A DNA stretch of 40,792 bases from an uncultured Ectothiorhodospiraceae bacterium. GTDB lineage: Bacteria; Pseudomonadota; Gammaproteobacteria; Nitrococcales; Halorhodospiraceae. Of this stretch, positions 1-10,816 are shown piece after piece. The stretch lies in NCBI GenBank assembly GCA_913055575.1, contig CAJXLI010000006.1:1-40792 (forward strand), written 5' to 3'. The notes below the pieces were generated by a model that saw only the letters and a program-made list of their open reading frames with translations, was not told the DNA's origin and did not search any database. The translations under genes and the position numbers were made by a program. Every line of letters starts with the position of its first letter. Positions within the stretch are counted from its first letter, which is position 1.

Positions 1-1509
1 GACGTAGTCGTCCACCGTGACCCGCTTGTGCACGTTGGCGTGGGCGCCGTAGGCGTTGGCGTTGCCCTTGATGATGCGGTCGCGCAGCTCATCCACCGAG
101 GCCGGGAGCTCCACCTGGTAGCCGGCGTCGCGCAGCTCCACCAGGGTATTGTAGAGCGAGGCGAACACCGACAGGTAGGCGGCCGAGCCGAGGGCCCCCG
201 CTTCCGGCGGGAAGCTGAAGATCACGATGCTGAGCCGGCGCTCGCTGCGCTCGCTGCGCCGCAGCTGCACCAGCCGGTCCACCCGCGCGGCCAGCGTGGC
301 GGCCCGCTCGTGGTGGGCCTCCATGCGGCAGACCCCGTCGGCTCCGGGCACTGCGGCGCGGCCGGCGAAGACCATCGGCCCGGTGGCGCCATCGAGCTCG
401 GGGATGGCCACCATCATGGTCGTCTCTACCGGCGTCAGGCCGCGGTCCGAGGCCTCCCACTGTTCCAGGGACTGGAACTCCAGGGCCTGGGCGTTGAGAT
501 ACGGCACGTCCAGCTGGCGGAGCAGCTTCTCGGCAGCGCCAGCCTTGTTGTAGGCCGGTCCGCCGACGAGGGAGAAGCTGGTCAGGGAGATCACCGCATC
601 CACGGCGGCGCGGCCGTCCTGCATGAAGAACCGCTGCACGGCGGGCCGGTTGTCGAGCCCGCTAGCGAACGCCGGGATGACCCGGTAGCCGCGGCTCTCC
701 AGCACCTCGATCACCCCGTCGTAGTGGGCCGAGTCGCCGGCGAGCACGTAGGAGCGCATCAGCAGGAGCCCGACCGTCCCCCTCGCCTCGCCGGCGGCAG
801 GCGCCGGCAGCTGCCGCGGATCGCTGCCGATACGCCGCTCCATGCGGGGGTGGTAGATGCCAACATCGGGGTACTCGACCGGATCCTGGACTGCCAGCGT
901 CCCGCGGATCCCGCTGCGCGGGCCGTCGGCGTAGCGGTTGACCAGGAACCGCACCATGTTCTCGACATTCTCGTCCGAGCTGGACAGGAAGTACTGCCAG
1001 GTCAAGAAATAGGCACGCACGTCCTGGGCCGTACCGGGGATAAAGCGCAGGATCCGGGGGATGCGGCGCAGCATTGCGGCCTGCTTCTCCCCCGAGCTGC
1101 TGTCGTCGTCCTCGTCCTGATCCGCCTTGCCCTTCTTGCCGCGCAACTTCTTGAGCAGCGACATCGGCCCCTTGGTGGCGCCGTCCATGGTGAACTTGCC
1201 CATACGGGTAAGCTTCATCACCTCGCTAGCGGACATGATGGCCAGCAAGGCATCGCAGTCGTCGCGCCGAGCCTTGAGGTCCTCGAGGACCGGCTCGATG
1301 TGCTCCTCCATGAAGAGCATCGTGGCGACGATGATATCCGCCTCCGCGATCCGCGCCCGGGCCCGCTCCAGCGCCGCCTGGTTGTTATTCCAGTCCGAGG
1401 CGGCGTGGTAGGACAGCTCGAGGCCGGGTATATCCAGCTGCAGCGCCGGTCGCGCACGCTCCACGGCGCCCGCCATGTGATTGTCCAGCGTGATGATGGC
1501 GACGCGCAC
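1..1509 (-). CDS. bchH: Magnesium chelatase subunit H (BchH), N-terminal part, truncated by window start
   Basis: Own translation of the minus strand from a GTG at 1509 (VRVAIITLDNHMAGAVERARPALQLDIPGLELSYHAASDW...) stays open to base 1 and resembles BchH. Starts 10 nt after the bchB stop. Not in the supplied ORF track because it is open at the edge. Confidence 0.93.
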   Translation of the reverse strand, partial: MRVAIITLDNHMAGAVERARPALQLDIPGLELSYHAASDWNNNQAALERARARIAEADIIVATMLFMEEHIEPVLEDLKARRDDCDALLAIMSASEVMKLTRMGKFTMDGATKGPMSLLKKLRGKKGKADQDEDDDSSSGEKQAAMLRRIPRILRFIPGTAQDVRAYFLTWQYFLSSSDENVENMVRFLVNRYADGPRSGIRGTLAVQDPVEYPDVGIYHPRMERRIGSDPRQLPAPAAGEARGTVGLLLMRSYVLAGDSAHYDGVIEVLESRGYRVIPAFASGLDNRPAVQRFFMQDGRAAVDAVISLTSFSLVGGPAYNKAGAAEKLLRQLDVPYLNAQALEFQSLEQWEASDRGLTPVETTMMVAIPELDGATGPMVFAGRAAVPGADGVCRMEAHHERAATLAARVDRLVQLRRSERSERRLSIVIFSFPPEAGALGSAAYLSVFASLYNTLVELRDAGYQVELPASVDELRDRIIKGNANAYGAHANVHKRVTVDDYV

Positions 1510-1519
1510 CGGCGTCGGG

Positions 1520-3091
1520 TCAGCGACTGAAGTGGGCTTTGGCATCGTAGATCGTCTCCACTGTTATGGTCGCAATGCCTCGATCGGCGGCGAAGCGCTC
1601 GGTGTTGCGCCGGGCCTTGCCTCGCACGAAGAACGGGATCTTCTTGAGCTCGGCCTCGGCCTCCGGCGTCCAGCGTAGCTCGGCGTCATCCTCCGCCTCG
1701 GCAGCGACGGTCGCCGTATCGGCATCTTCCCCGGAACCCCCCGCCTCCGCCGGCGCGCCGGCCGAGTCAACGTGCGAGGGGACCTCGGCCGAGAACTCGA
1801 AGTCCTCCTTGAACATCCCGAGGAGGTGCTCCTCGAGCCCCATCATCAACGGATGGACCCAGGTATCGAAGATGACGTTGGCCCCCTCCAGCCCCATGTT
1901 CGGGGCGTAGCGGGCCGGGAAATCCTGCACATGGGCCGGCGCGGAGATCACGGCGCAGGGCACCCCCAGCCGCTTGGCGATGTGCCGCTCCATCTGCGTC
2001 CCGAGGACCAGCTCCGGCGCCGCCTCGGAGACGGCCTGCTCGACCTCCAGGTAGTCATCGGTGATCAGCGGATCGAGGCCGTACGCCTTGGCCGCCTGGC
2101 GGACCTCCCGCGCCTGCTCGCGGGCGTAGGTCCCCAGCCCGACCACCCGGAAGCCGAGCTCCTCGCTGGCGATGCGCGCTGCGGCCACGGCGTGGGTGGC
2201 ATCGCCGAAGATGAATACGCGCTTGCCGGTCAGGTAGTTGGAGTCCACGGAGCGGCTGTACCACGCCATGCGGGCCGAGGCCTGCGCCACGGCGGCGCTA
2301 GGATCCAGGCCCAGGGCCTCGCCGACCTCGCGCAGGAAGTCGCGGATACCGCCCAGCCCCAGGGGGACAGTGGTGGCCATCGGCTGCCTGAGCCGACGCT
2401 GCAGCCACTCGCAGGTGGTCCGGGCCACCTCGGGGTAGAGGCAGATATTGAGATCGGCCTCGGGGATGCGGCGCAGGTCGTCCGAGCTGGCCCCGAGGGG
2501 CGCCACGACGTTGACCTCGACACCGAGGAGATCGAGCAGCTTGGTGACCTCCTGGACATCGTCCCGGCACCGGAACCCCAGGGAGGTCGGCCCCAGGATA
2601 TTGGCCCGCGGGGCCTCCCCGGCAGGCCGCTCCTCGGCCCGATCCCCCCGGTCATCCACCATGGCGCGGACCAGCTGATAGAAGGCCTCGCTGGCGCCGT
2701 AGTCCTCCTTGCGGGCGTAGGCCGACAGCTCCAGGCCGATCACCGGCACCGGCAGATCCATGCCCCGCGCCAGATCCGCCGGCTGATCCTGGAGCAGCTC
2801 CGCTGTGCAGGAGTCTCCCACCAGCAGGGCCTGCGGCTGGTAGCGCTCGTAGGCGGCCGCGACGGTCTCGCGCACCAGCTCGGCCGTGTCGCGGCTCAGG
2901 TGCCGGGCGTTGAAGGTAGTGTAGGTGACGGGGGGACGCGCCGGGCGGCGCTCGATCATGGTGAACAGCAGATCGGCGTAGGTATCGCCCTGCGGGGCGT
3001 GGAGGACGCAGTGCACCCCCGTCATCGAGGCCGCCACGCGCAGGGCGCCGACATGGGGGGGACCTTCGTAGCTCCAGAGTGTCAGCTGCAT
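1520..3091 (-). CDS. bchB: Light-independent protochlorophyllide reductase subunit B (BchB)
   Basis: 523 aa; [49 protein letters not shown] is BchB-typical; C-terminal PCP-reductase-like domain ([21 protein letters not shown]). Confidence 0.96.
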   Translation of the reverse strand: MQLTLWSYEGPPHVGALRVAASMTGVHCVLHAPQGDTYADLLFTMIERRPARPPVTYTTFNARHLSRDTAELVRETVAAAYERYQPQALLVGDSCTAELLQDQPADLARGMDLPVPVIGLELSAYARKEDYGASEAFYQLVRAMVDDRGDRAEERPAGEAPRANILGPTSLGFRCRDDVQEVTKLLDLLGVEVNVVAPLGASSDDLRRIPEADLNICLYPEVARTTCEWLQRRLRQPMATTVPLGLGGIRDFLREVGEALGLDPSAAVAQASARMAWYSRSVDSNYLTGKRVFIFGDATHAVAAARIASEELGFRVVGLGTYAREQAREVRQAAKAYGLDPLITDDYLEVEQAVSEAAPELVLGTQMERHIAKRLGVPCAVISAPAHVQDFPARYAPNMGLEGANVIFDTWVHPLMMGLEEHLLGMFKEDFEFSAEVPSHVDSAGAPAEAGGSGEDADTATVAAEAEDDAELRWTPEAEAELKKIPFFVRGKARRNTERFAADRGIATITVETIYDAKAHFSR

Positions 3092-3093
3092 CC

Positions 3094-4865
<1,772 letters not shown>

Positions 4866-4924
4866 AGGGCGCTGACGCTCCTTTGCGCTTATCCCAGCGA
4901 TCAGGAAGGTGGAACTCAGAATTG

Positions 4925-4953
4925 AATCTAAAGCCGCCCTCGGGGCGTGTCAA
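4925..4953 (-). promoter_or_regulatory. Putative sigma70-type promoter of the bchFNBH operon
   Basis: Minus strand: TTGACA (4953-4948), 17 bp spacer, TAGATT (4930-4925), about 60 bp upstream of the bchF ATG. Confidence 0.6.
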
Positions 4954-4981
4954 GCTACCTGGACGTAACGCCTAATTGACA
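4948..4981. promoter_or_regulatory. Putative double PpsR/CrtJ operator in the bchF/ppsR intergenic region
   Basis: TGTCAAGCTACCTGGACGTAACGCCTAATTGACA: two overlapping TGT-N12-ACG / CGT-N12-ACA near-matches to TGT-N12-ACA; outer TGTCAA/TTGACA and central ACGT are symmetric about one axis. Confidence 0.5.
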
Positions 4982-5175
4982 CAGGCTTTCAGATGTACGT
5001 ACAGGCATCAGTCCCGTAAACGGACACGTCGTCGCAACCATGCATGTTTTTCTTGAATCGCGCAGCCAAAATCTAGGGAAATAACTGGCCCATACCTATT
5101 CCCGATGAAATTCGTCTACATTCAACGCCCCCAAGCCGGAAAGGCCTAGAGACGACGCCCTGAGGACAGCCGTTT

Positions 5176-5808
5176 TTGCAACCGATGAGCGCGCCAAGGC
5201 AGACACTGGATGGCCTGTCGGCGGAGACCGTAGGCGAGCTTCTCGCGGCGGCCGTCGACATCACCCTCGTGCTCGATCACGAGGGCGTCATCCGTGATCT
5301 AGCGCTGAGCAGCGAGGACCCGGCGCTGCAGGCGTCAACGGACTGGATCGGCAAGCGCTGGGTTGACGTGGCCACTGCCCCGGGGCGGGAAGCGATCGCT
5401 AGCCTGCTGAGCGGCCATGAGACAGCCGCAGGGGGGCTCACGGTCTGCCACCGGGAGGCTACCGGGAGTCCGGTGCCCGTTCGCTACCGGGTCGTGCGGC
5501 TCGACAACGGCTATCGAGCCGCCCTCGGCCGGGATCTGCGCCCTAGCACCGAGCCGCACCGGCAGCTGCGGGAGCATGAGCGGCTCCGCTCCATCGAGCA
5601 GACCACCGCCCTGGTGGGCCAGGTACCGCTGCGCGATCTCGTCCGTGAGGCCACGGACCTGATCGAGCGCATGTGCATAGAGACCGCGCTACACGCCACC
5701 CACAACAATCGGGCCTCCGCGGCCGAGCTGCTCGGGCTCAGCCGCCAGAGCCTCTACTCCAAGCTGCGCCGCCACGGGCTGATGGCCTCCCACCACGACG
5801 CCGAGTGA
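5176..5808 (+). CDS. ppsR: PpsR/CrtJ-like photosynthesis transcriptional regulator, short form
   Basis: About 210 aa: N-terminal PAS-like part (VDITLVLDHEGVIRDLAL...WIGKRWVDVATAPGREAIASLL), then LVGQVPLRDLVREATDLIERMCIETALHATHNNRASAAELLGLSRQSLYSKLRRHGL, the PpsR Fis-type HTH. Start is TTG 5176 or ATG 5185. Confidence 0.8.
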   Translation: MQPMSAPRQTLDGLSAETVGELLAAAVDITLVLDHEGVIRDLALSSEDPALQASTDWIGKRWVDVATAPGREAIASLLSGHETAAGGLTVCHREATGSPVPVRYRVVRLDNGYRAALGRDLRPSTEPHRQLREHERLRSIEQTTALVGQVPLRDLVREATDLIERMCIETALHATHNNRASAAELLGLSRQSLYSKLRRHGLMASHHDAE

Positions 5809-5813
5809 CGCAC

Positions 5814-5842
5814 TTGACCCGCTACGCGGGCACCCCTAGCTT
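5814..5842 (+). promoter_or_regulatory. Candidate sigma70-type promoter upstream of bciB
   Basis: TTGACC (5814-5819), 17 bp spacer, TAGCTT (5837-5842). Confidence 0.35.
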
Positions 5843-5876
5843 GGCCACGCCACCGCACGGGAGGACTACACCACCC

Positions 5877-7169
5877 ATGGAGACACCGGCAAACGCTTCC
5901 CAGGTCCAGCCGCAAAGCCCCGCTGAAGGGATGCAGACCCCGCCCGTCGCAGCAGCTGCATGGCGGGAGCTGTGCACCGATTGCGGGCTCTCCCGGACCA
6001 CGGATCCGGGACGCTGCGGCCGCGCCTGCCAATTCCTGCGCCCGGACTATCCCGCCATGGAGCGCCGCGTCCACGGCCGCGCCCGGGACCCGGGACAGCA
6101 CCCGGACGAGCTCCACTTCGGGGTACACCGGCGCATGCTGCAGGCCGCCCTCCGCCATCCGCGGCCGGGAGCGCAGTGGACCGGCATCACCACCCGCCTC
6201 GGCGAGCGCCTCCTGGAGACCGGCACCGTGGACGCCATCTTGACCGTGACCGGCGCCCCGGATGACAGCTGGCACCCCCAGCCCGCGCTGGTCACCGAGC
6301 CAGCGCTGATGGCCGAGTGCCGCGGCATGCGCATGGGATACGCCCCCCTGCTCGCCCTGCTCGAGACGGCACGAGCACGCGGCTACCGGCGTCTGGGCGT
6401 CATCGCCCTGCCCTGCCAGGTCTATCCGCTGCGGGTGCTCGAGCACGAGCTGGGCCTGGAGCGGCTGGAGATCATCGGCACCCCGTGCGCGGACAATACC
6501 ACCACCGAGCGCTTCCACGAGTTCCTGGGCCTGCTCACGGCAGAGCCAGGACAGGTCAACTACCTGGAGTTCCGGGCCGACTACTACGTGGAGCTGCACT
6601 TCCAGGGGGGCGGCAAGGAGGAGATGCCCTTCCTGCAGCTACCGATCTCCCAGCTGCCTAGCGATTTCTGGCCGCTGACCTGCCGGACCTGCGTGGACTA
6701 CACCAACGCCCTCGCCGATCTGACCGTCGGCTATATGGCCGGCCGCGGCGAGCAGTGGCTCATCGTGCGCAACCAGCGCGGCGAGCGGCTGCTCGAGCTG
6801 CTCGGCGACGAGCTCCGCTGCCGCGAGCCGCGCAGCGGGGGCAAGCGTCGCGGTCCCGTCCAGGGATTCATCAACAATACCGAGCGCGCGGCTGGCGGGA
6901 TGCCCACCCGCGGCATGCCCAACTGGTTGCGCCCCATCGTCGGCCGGCTCATGCCGTACGTCGGCCCGCGAGGCCTGGAGCTGGCCCGCGCGCGGCTGGA
7001 GATGAAGGCCGCCGAGACCCTCATCCACCTGCACCAGGTGGCGCCGCGCCGGGTGAAATCCATGGTGCCCGACCACGTCTGGCAGCTGGTGGCAGGCTAC
7101 CAGATCAGCGGGATTACGGAGGTTCACGAGGAGAACAGGGGGCAGGACGGCAGCGGCCCGGCGGCCTGA
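5877..7169 (+). CDS. bciB: BciB-type divinyl (bacterio)chlorophyllide 8-vinyl reductase (F420 hydrogenase/dehydrogenase beta-subunit family)
   Basis: About 430 aa from the ATG at 5877; N-terminal CxxCGL cluster and CGRACQFLRPDY; VIALPCQVYPLRVLEHELGLERLEIIGTPCADNTT; PLTCRTCVDYTNALADLTVGYM. Context is bch genes. Confidence 0.85.
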   Translation: METPANASQVQPQSPAEGMQTPPVAAAAWRELCTDCGLSRTTDPGRCGRACQFLRPDYPAMERRVHGRARDPGQHPDELHFGVHRRMLQAALRHPRPGAQWTGITTRLGERLLETGTVDAILTVTGAPDDSWHPQPALVTEPALMAECRGMRMGYAPLLALLETARARGYRRLGVIALPCQVYPLRVLEHELGLERLEIIGTPCADNTTTERFHEFLGLLTAEPGQVNYLEFRADYYVELHFQGGGKEEMPFLQLPISQLPSDFWPLTCRTCVDYTNALADLTVGYMAGRGEQWLIVRNQRGERLLELLGDELRCREPRSGGKRRGPVQGFINNTERAAGGMPTRGMPNWLRPIVGRLMPYVGPRGLELARARLEMKAAETLIHLHQVAPRRVKSMVPDHVWQLVAGYQISGITEVHEENRGQDGSGPAA

Positions 7170-7179
7170 GCCGCCGGGC
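7156..7179 (+). terminator. GC-rich hairpin spanning the bciB stop codon (possible terminator)
   Basis: GCCCGGCGG-CCTGAG-CCGCCGGGC perfect 9-bp stem with the TGA in the loop; no clear U-tract. Confidence 0.35.
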
Positions 7180-7226
7180 GCCCGGTGTGCACCGCTCCGG
7201 GCACGTACCGGGACTGCGGGGCGGTA

Positions 7227-7679
7227 TCAGGCCGGCTCGACGAGCAGGAGATAGCGCAGCGCGTCGGCATATTCGCGGGGCGTGGCTCGCTCGCCGTTCC
7301 TCTCGCGCTCCAGGGCAGTATCCACCTGCGTGCGCGCCACCAGGGAGAGCTCGCGCATACCGGCGGCGCCCACGGTATCCACGTATTGGGTCACGAACTG
7401 CTGCGACTGCAGCCGCTCCACCTCGCCGCTGATCGCCCGGGTCCAGAGCACCCGGCGCACCCCAACCAGCACGAAGATGGCCGCCGGCAGGGCGATCGCG
7501 ACGATCAAGATCGCCAGGGTGCCCTCGGCGCCGGGGAGCAGGTCCCGCTGGATGCCGATCAGGTAGGCGATAACCCCGCCGACGGCGGCCGCCGGGAAGC
7601 TGATCCCGGAGGCCTGCCACGTCGTCCGGGTGAGCTGCTTGAGCAGGTGCGCCCGCTCCTCGTGGATCCAGTTTGTCAT
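7227..7679 (-). CDS. Hypothetical membrane protein (two predicted TM segments)
   Basis: 150 aa from the ATG at 7679 (MTNWIHEERAHLLKQLTRTTWQASGISFPAAAVGGVIAYLIGIQ...). Confidence 0.7.
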   Translation of the reverse strand: MTNWIHEERAHLLKQLTRTTWQASGISFPAAAVGGVIAYLIGIQRDLLPGAEGTLAILIVAIALPAAIFVLVGVRRVLWTRAISGEVERLQSQQFVTQYVDTVGAAGMRELSLVARTQVDTALERERNGERATPREYADALRYLLLVEPA

Positions 7680-7743
7680 GCCGAGCTCCTTACCTCCTTC
7701 ACTGGTCTGCCGATGCCTCTGCCAGGGGCCGGAACCGCACCCG

Positions 7744-9111
7744 TCAGCCCTCCACCGAGGGCAGCCCCGACAATGCCATGGCGGCTTCCACCTCACTGCC
7801 GGCCAGGTCGCTGAGGTTCCCGGCGAGGTAGTCGGTGTAGGCCTGCATGTCGAAGTTCCCGTGGCCGCACAGATTGAAGAGGATCGCCTTGGACGTCCCT
7901 TGCTCGCGGCACGCCAGCGCCTCGTCGATCGCCCCCTTGACGGCGTGGTTGGCCTCCGGGGCGGGGATAATCCCCTCGGCCTGGGCGAACTGCAGCCCCG
8001 CGGCAAAGCACTCGAGCTGCTTGTAGGCCCGGGCCTTGAGGTAGCCGAGATCCTTCAGGTGGCTGATCTGCGGCGCCATGCCGTGGTAGCGCAAGCCACC
8101 CGCATGGAATCCCGGCGGCACGAAACCGGCGCCAAGGGTGTGCATCTTGGTCAACGGCGTCAACTGCGCGGAATCGCCGTAGTCGTAGGCAAAGCGCCCC
8201 TGGGTCAGGGTCGGGCAGGCCAGCGGCTCCACGGCGATGGTCTCGACGTCGCGACCGCCGCGCATGGCCTCACCGAGGAAGGGGAAGACGATGCCGGCGA
8301 AGTTGCTACCGCCGCCGGCACAGGCGACGATCGTATCCGGGTAGTCATCGGCCAGCGCCAGCTGCTCCATGGCCTCGAGCCCCGTGACCGTCTGGTGCAG
8401 CAGGACGTGATTGAGGACACTGCCCAGGGCGTAGTGGGTGTCCCCCCGCTGCGCCGCCTCCTCGACCGCCTCGCCGATGGCGATACCGAGGCTGCCGGTG
8501 CTCTCGGGATTCTCGGCCAGCACGGCACGACCAAAGGCGGTACGCTCGCTGGGGCTGGCGACGCACCCCGCTCCGAAGCTCTCCATGAAGGCCCGCCGAT
8601 ACGGCTTCTGCCGGTAGCTGACGCCGACCATATAGACCTCGATATCGAGGTCGAACATGGCGCCGGCCAGCGCTAGCGACGACCCCCATTGGCCGGCCCC
8701 CGTCTCGGTCGTGATCCGGCGCACCCCCTCGGCGTAGTTGTAGAACGCCTGCGGGATGGCGGTATTCGGCTTGTGGCTCCCTACGGGGCTGACGCCCTCG
8801 TACTTGTAGTAGATGCGCGCCGGGGTATCGAGCGCCGCCTCCAGGCGGCGCGCCCGGTACAGCGGTGACGGGCGCCACTGCCGGTAGACATCGCGTACCG
8901 GCTCCGGGATCTCGATCGACCGCTCCGTACTCAGCTCCTGCTCGATGACCCCCTGCGGGAAGAGCGGCGCCAGATCCGTCGGCGAGAGCGGCTCCTTGGT
9001 GACCGGATGGCGCGCTGGCGCTAGCGGGACCGGCAGATCGGCGTTAATGTTGTACCAGGAGCGCGGGATGCGCGCCTCGTCGAGGACGAACTTCACCGTC
9101 TCGCTGCTCAT
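7744..9111 (-). CDS. TrpB-like PLP-dependent enzyme (TrpB2-type tryptophan synthase beta)
   Basis: 455 aa; GRPSPLYRA-like region, [48 protein letters not shown]; long N-terminus typical of TrpB2. Confidence 0.88.
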   Translation of the reverse strand: MSSETVKFVLDEARIPRSWYNINADLPVPLAPARHPVTKEPLSPTDLAPLFPQGVIEQELSTERSIEIPEPVRDVYRQWRPSPLYRARRLEAALDTPARIYYKYEGVSPVGSHKPNTAIPQAFYNYAEGVRRITTETGAGQWGSSLALAGAMFDLDIEVYMVGVSYRQKPYRRAFMESFGAGCVASPSERTAFGRAVLAENPESTGSLGIAIGEAVEEAAQRGDTHYALGSVLNHVLLHQTVTGLEAMEQLALADDYPDTIVACAGGGSNFAGIVFPFLGEAMRGGRDVETIAVEPLACPTLTQGRFAYDYGDSAQLTPLTKMHTLGAGFVPPGFHAGGLRYHGMAPQISHLKDLGYLKARAYKQLECFAAGLQFAQAEGIIPAPEANHAVKGAIDEALACREQGTSKAILFNLCGHGNFDMQAYTDYLAGNLSDLAGSEVEAAMALSGLPSVEG

Positions 9112-9307
9112 CGATAAGCTCCCAGCTAGCGTGGCCCGAAACGCAGCTCATGGTAGCCCTGGGCAGCTCGCGGGGAAAGCTGGACAGCTGCGACATAGCG
9201 CCTCTCGGGCACGCCACGGCAAGGCCTGCACGGTACAGGTGGATGAATCCCTGAGCCCATTCAACCATTCTAGGGGCGTGTAACCCCCCAATGACGGAAC
9301 CCCCATC

Positions 9308-10816
9308 ATGGATAGTGATACCCCTGCGCAAGACGCCTCTGCCCCCGCCCCCCTCTACGCCGTATTCGGCGCCAGCGGCTACATCGGCTCCCACCTCGTC
9401 CCCGAGCTACTAGGCGCTGGCTGCCGCGTGCGCGCCATCGCCCGCAACCGCGAGGTCCTGGCCGCCCGCAACTGGGAGGGGGCGGAGCTTGTGGCTGCCG
9501 ACGCCTTCAAGCCCGACACCCTGGCCGAGGCCCTGGCGGGGGCCGATATCGCCTACTACCTCGTCCACTCGATGGGCGCCGGTAAGGACTTCGGGGAGCT
9601 GGATATCAAGGCCGCCCGCAACTTCGCCCACGCCGCCGCCGAGGCCGGCGTGCAGCGGATCGTCTACCTGGGCGGCCTCGTCCCCGAGTCAGCGAGCTCG
9701 GCGCACATCATCTCCCGGCGACAGACCGGGGATACCCTGCGCGAGGGCCGCGTCCCGGTGACCGAGCTGCGCGCCGGGATCATCGTCGGCCCCGGCTCCG
9801 CCGCCTTCGAGGTCATGCGTGACCTGGTCCTGCACCTGCCCGTCATGGTCACGCCACGCTGGGTCTTCGCCAGATCGCCCCCCATCGCCCTGCAGGACCT
9901 GCTCGAGTATCTGCGGCGGGCACCGCAGACCCCGGAGACCGCCGGTCGCATCCTCGATGTCGCCGGCCCGGAGCACCTGACCTATGCACAGATGATGCGC
10001 ATCCTCGCCGAGGAGGCCGGACGGCGCCCGCCGCGCATCATCTCGGTACCGCTGCTCTCGCCCAAGCTCTCCTCGTACTGGCTCCGCCTGATCACCGCCG
10101 TGCCGACCCCCATCGCACGCGCCCTCATCGAGGGCCTGCGGGAGGACTATACCGCCGACGACAGCGAGATCCGCGAGCTGGTCCCGCAGCAGCTGCTGGA
10201 CTTCCGCAGCGCCGTCCAGGCCGTCTTCCGCGCCGAGCAAGAGAACGCCGTGGCCGCCCGCTGGACAGAGGGGGCCTTCATGTTCCGGGACTACCGGGTC
10301 GACTACAGCTACTACGCCAAGAAGGCCTCCGGCTCGGCAACCACCAGCGCCTCGCCGGCGGCGGTGTGGTCCGTCGTCACCGCTATCGGCGGCAAGAACC
10401 GCTACTACTACGCGAACACGCTGTGGAAGCTCCGCGAGACCCTCGACTGGATGGTCGGGGGACCCGGACGCAACTACGGGCGCCGCCACCCTACGGAGCT
10501 GCGCCTCGGCGACATGATCGATTCCTGGCGCGTCATCGGGCTCGAGCCGGAGCGGCGCCTGACCCTGTGGTTCGGGATGCGTGCACCTGGCTCGGGCGTG
10601 CTGGAGATCGAGCTCACGCCGCTGCGTGAGGGCGGCACCCAGATCACCGTGTCCAACCACTGGCACCCGGCCGGGGTCTGGGGCCTGCTCTACTGGTACG
10701 CCCTCTACCCGGCTCACTCGCTCCTGTTCTCCGGGCTGGCACGCTCCATCGGCACGCGTGCCGAGGCGCTATCGGCGGCCTCCGGGGCGCAATCGACGGC
10801 GCCCGATGCGGACTGA
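9308..10816 (+). CDS. SDR family oxidoreductase with C-terminal DUF2867-like domain
   Basis: 502 aa; YAVFGASGYIGSHLVPELLGAGCRVRAIARN Rossmann motif; C-terminal region resembles the DUF2867 SRPBCC-like domain. Confidence 0.85.
   Translation: MDSDTPAQDASAPAPLYAVFGASGYIGSHLVPELLGAGCRVRAIARNREVLAARNWEGAELVAADAFKPDTLAEALAGADIAYYLVHSMGAGKDFGELDIKAARNFAHAAAEAGVQRIVYLGGLVPESASSAHIISRRQTGDTLREGRVPVTELRAGIIVGPGSAAFEVMRDLVLHLPVMVTPRWVFARSPPIALQDLLEYLRRAPQTPETAGRILDVAGPEHLTYAQMMRILAEEAGRRPPRIISVPLLSPKLSSYWLRLITAVPTPIARALIEGLREDYTADDSEIRELVPQQLLDFRSAVQAVFRAEQENAVAARWTEGAFMFRDYRVDYSYYAKKASGSATTSASPAAVWSVVTAIGGKNRYYYANTLWKLRETLDWMVGGPGRNYGRRHPTELRLGDMIDSWRVIGLEPERRLTLWFGMRAPGSGVLEIELTPLREGGTQITVSNHWHPAGVWGLLYWYALYPAHSLLFSGLARSIGTRAEALSAASGAQSTAPDAD

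Noticed and set aside
28-1530. Plus-strand 500-aa ORF at the window start
   Set aside because: Antisense to bchH; composition is low-complexity H/Q/G/R and it arises from third-position GC bias.
9112-9307. trp-type leader peptide/attenuator upstream of the TrpB2-like gene
   Set aside because: The minus strand lacks an ORF with clustered Trp codons followed by alternative hairpins.
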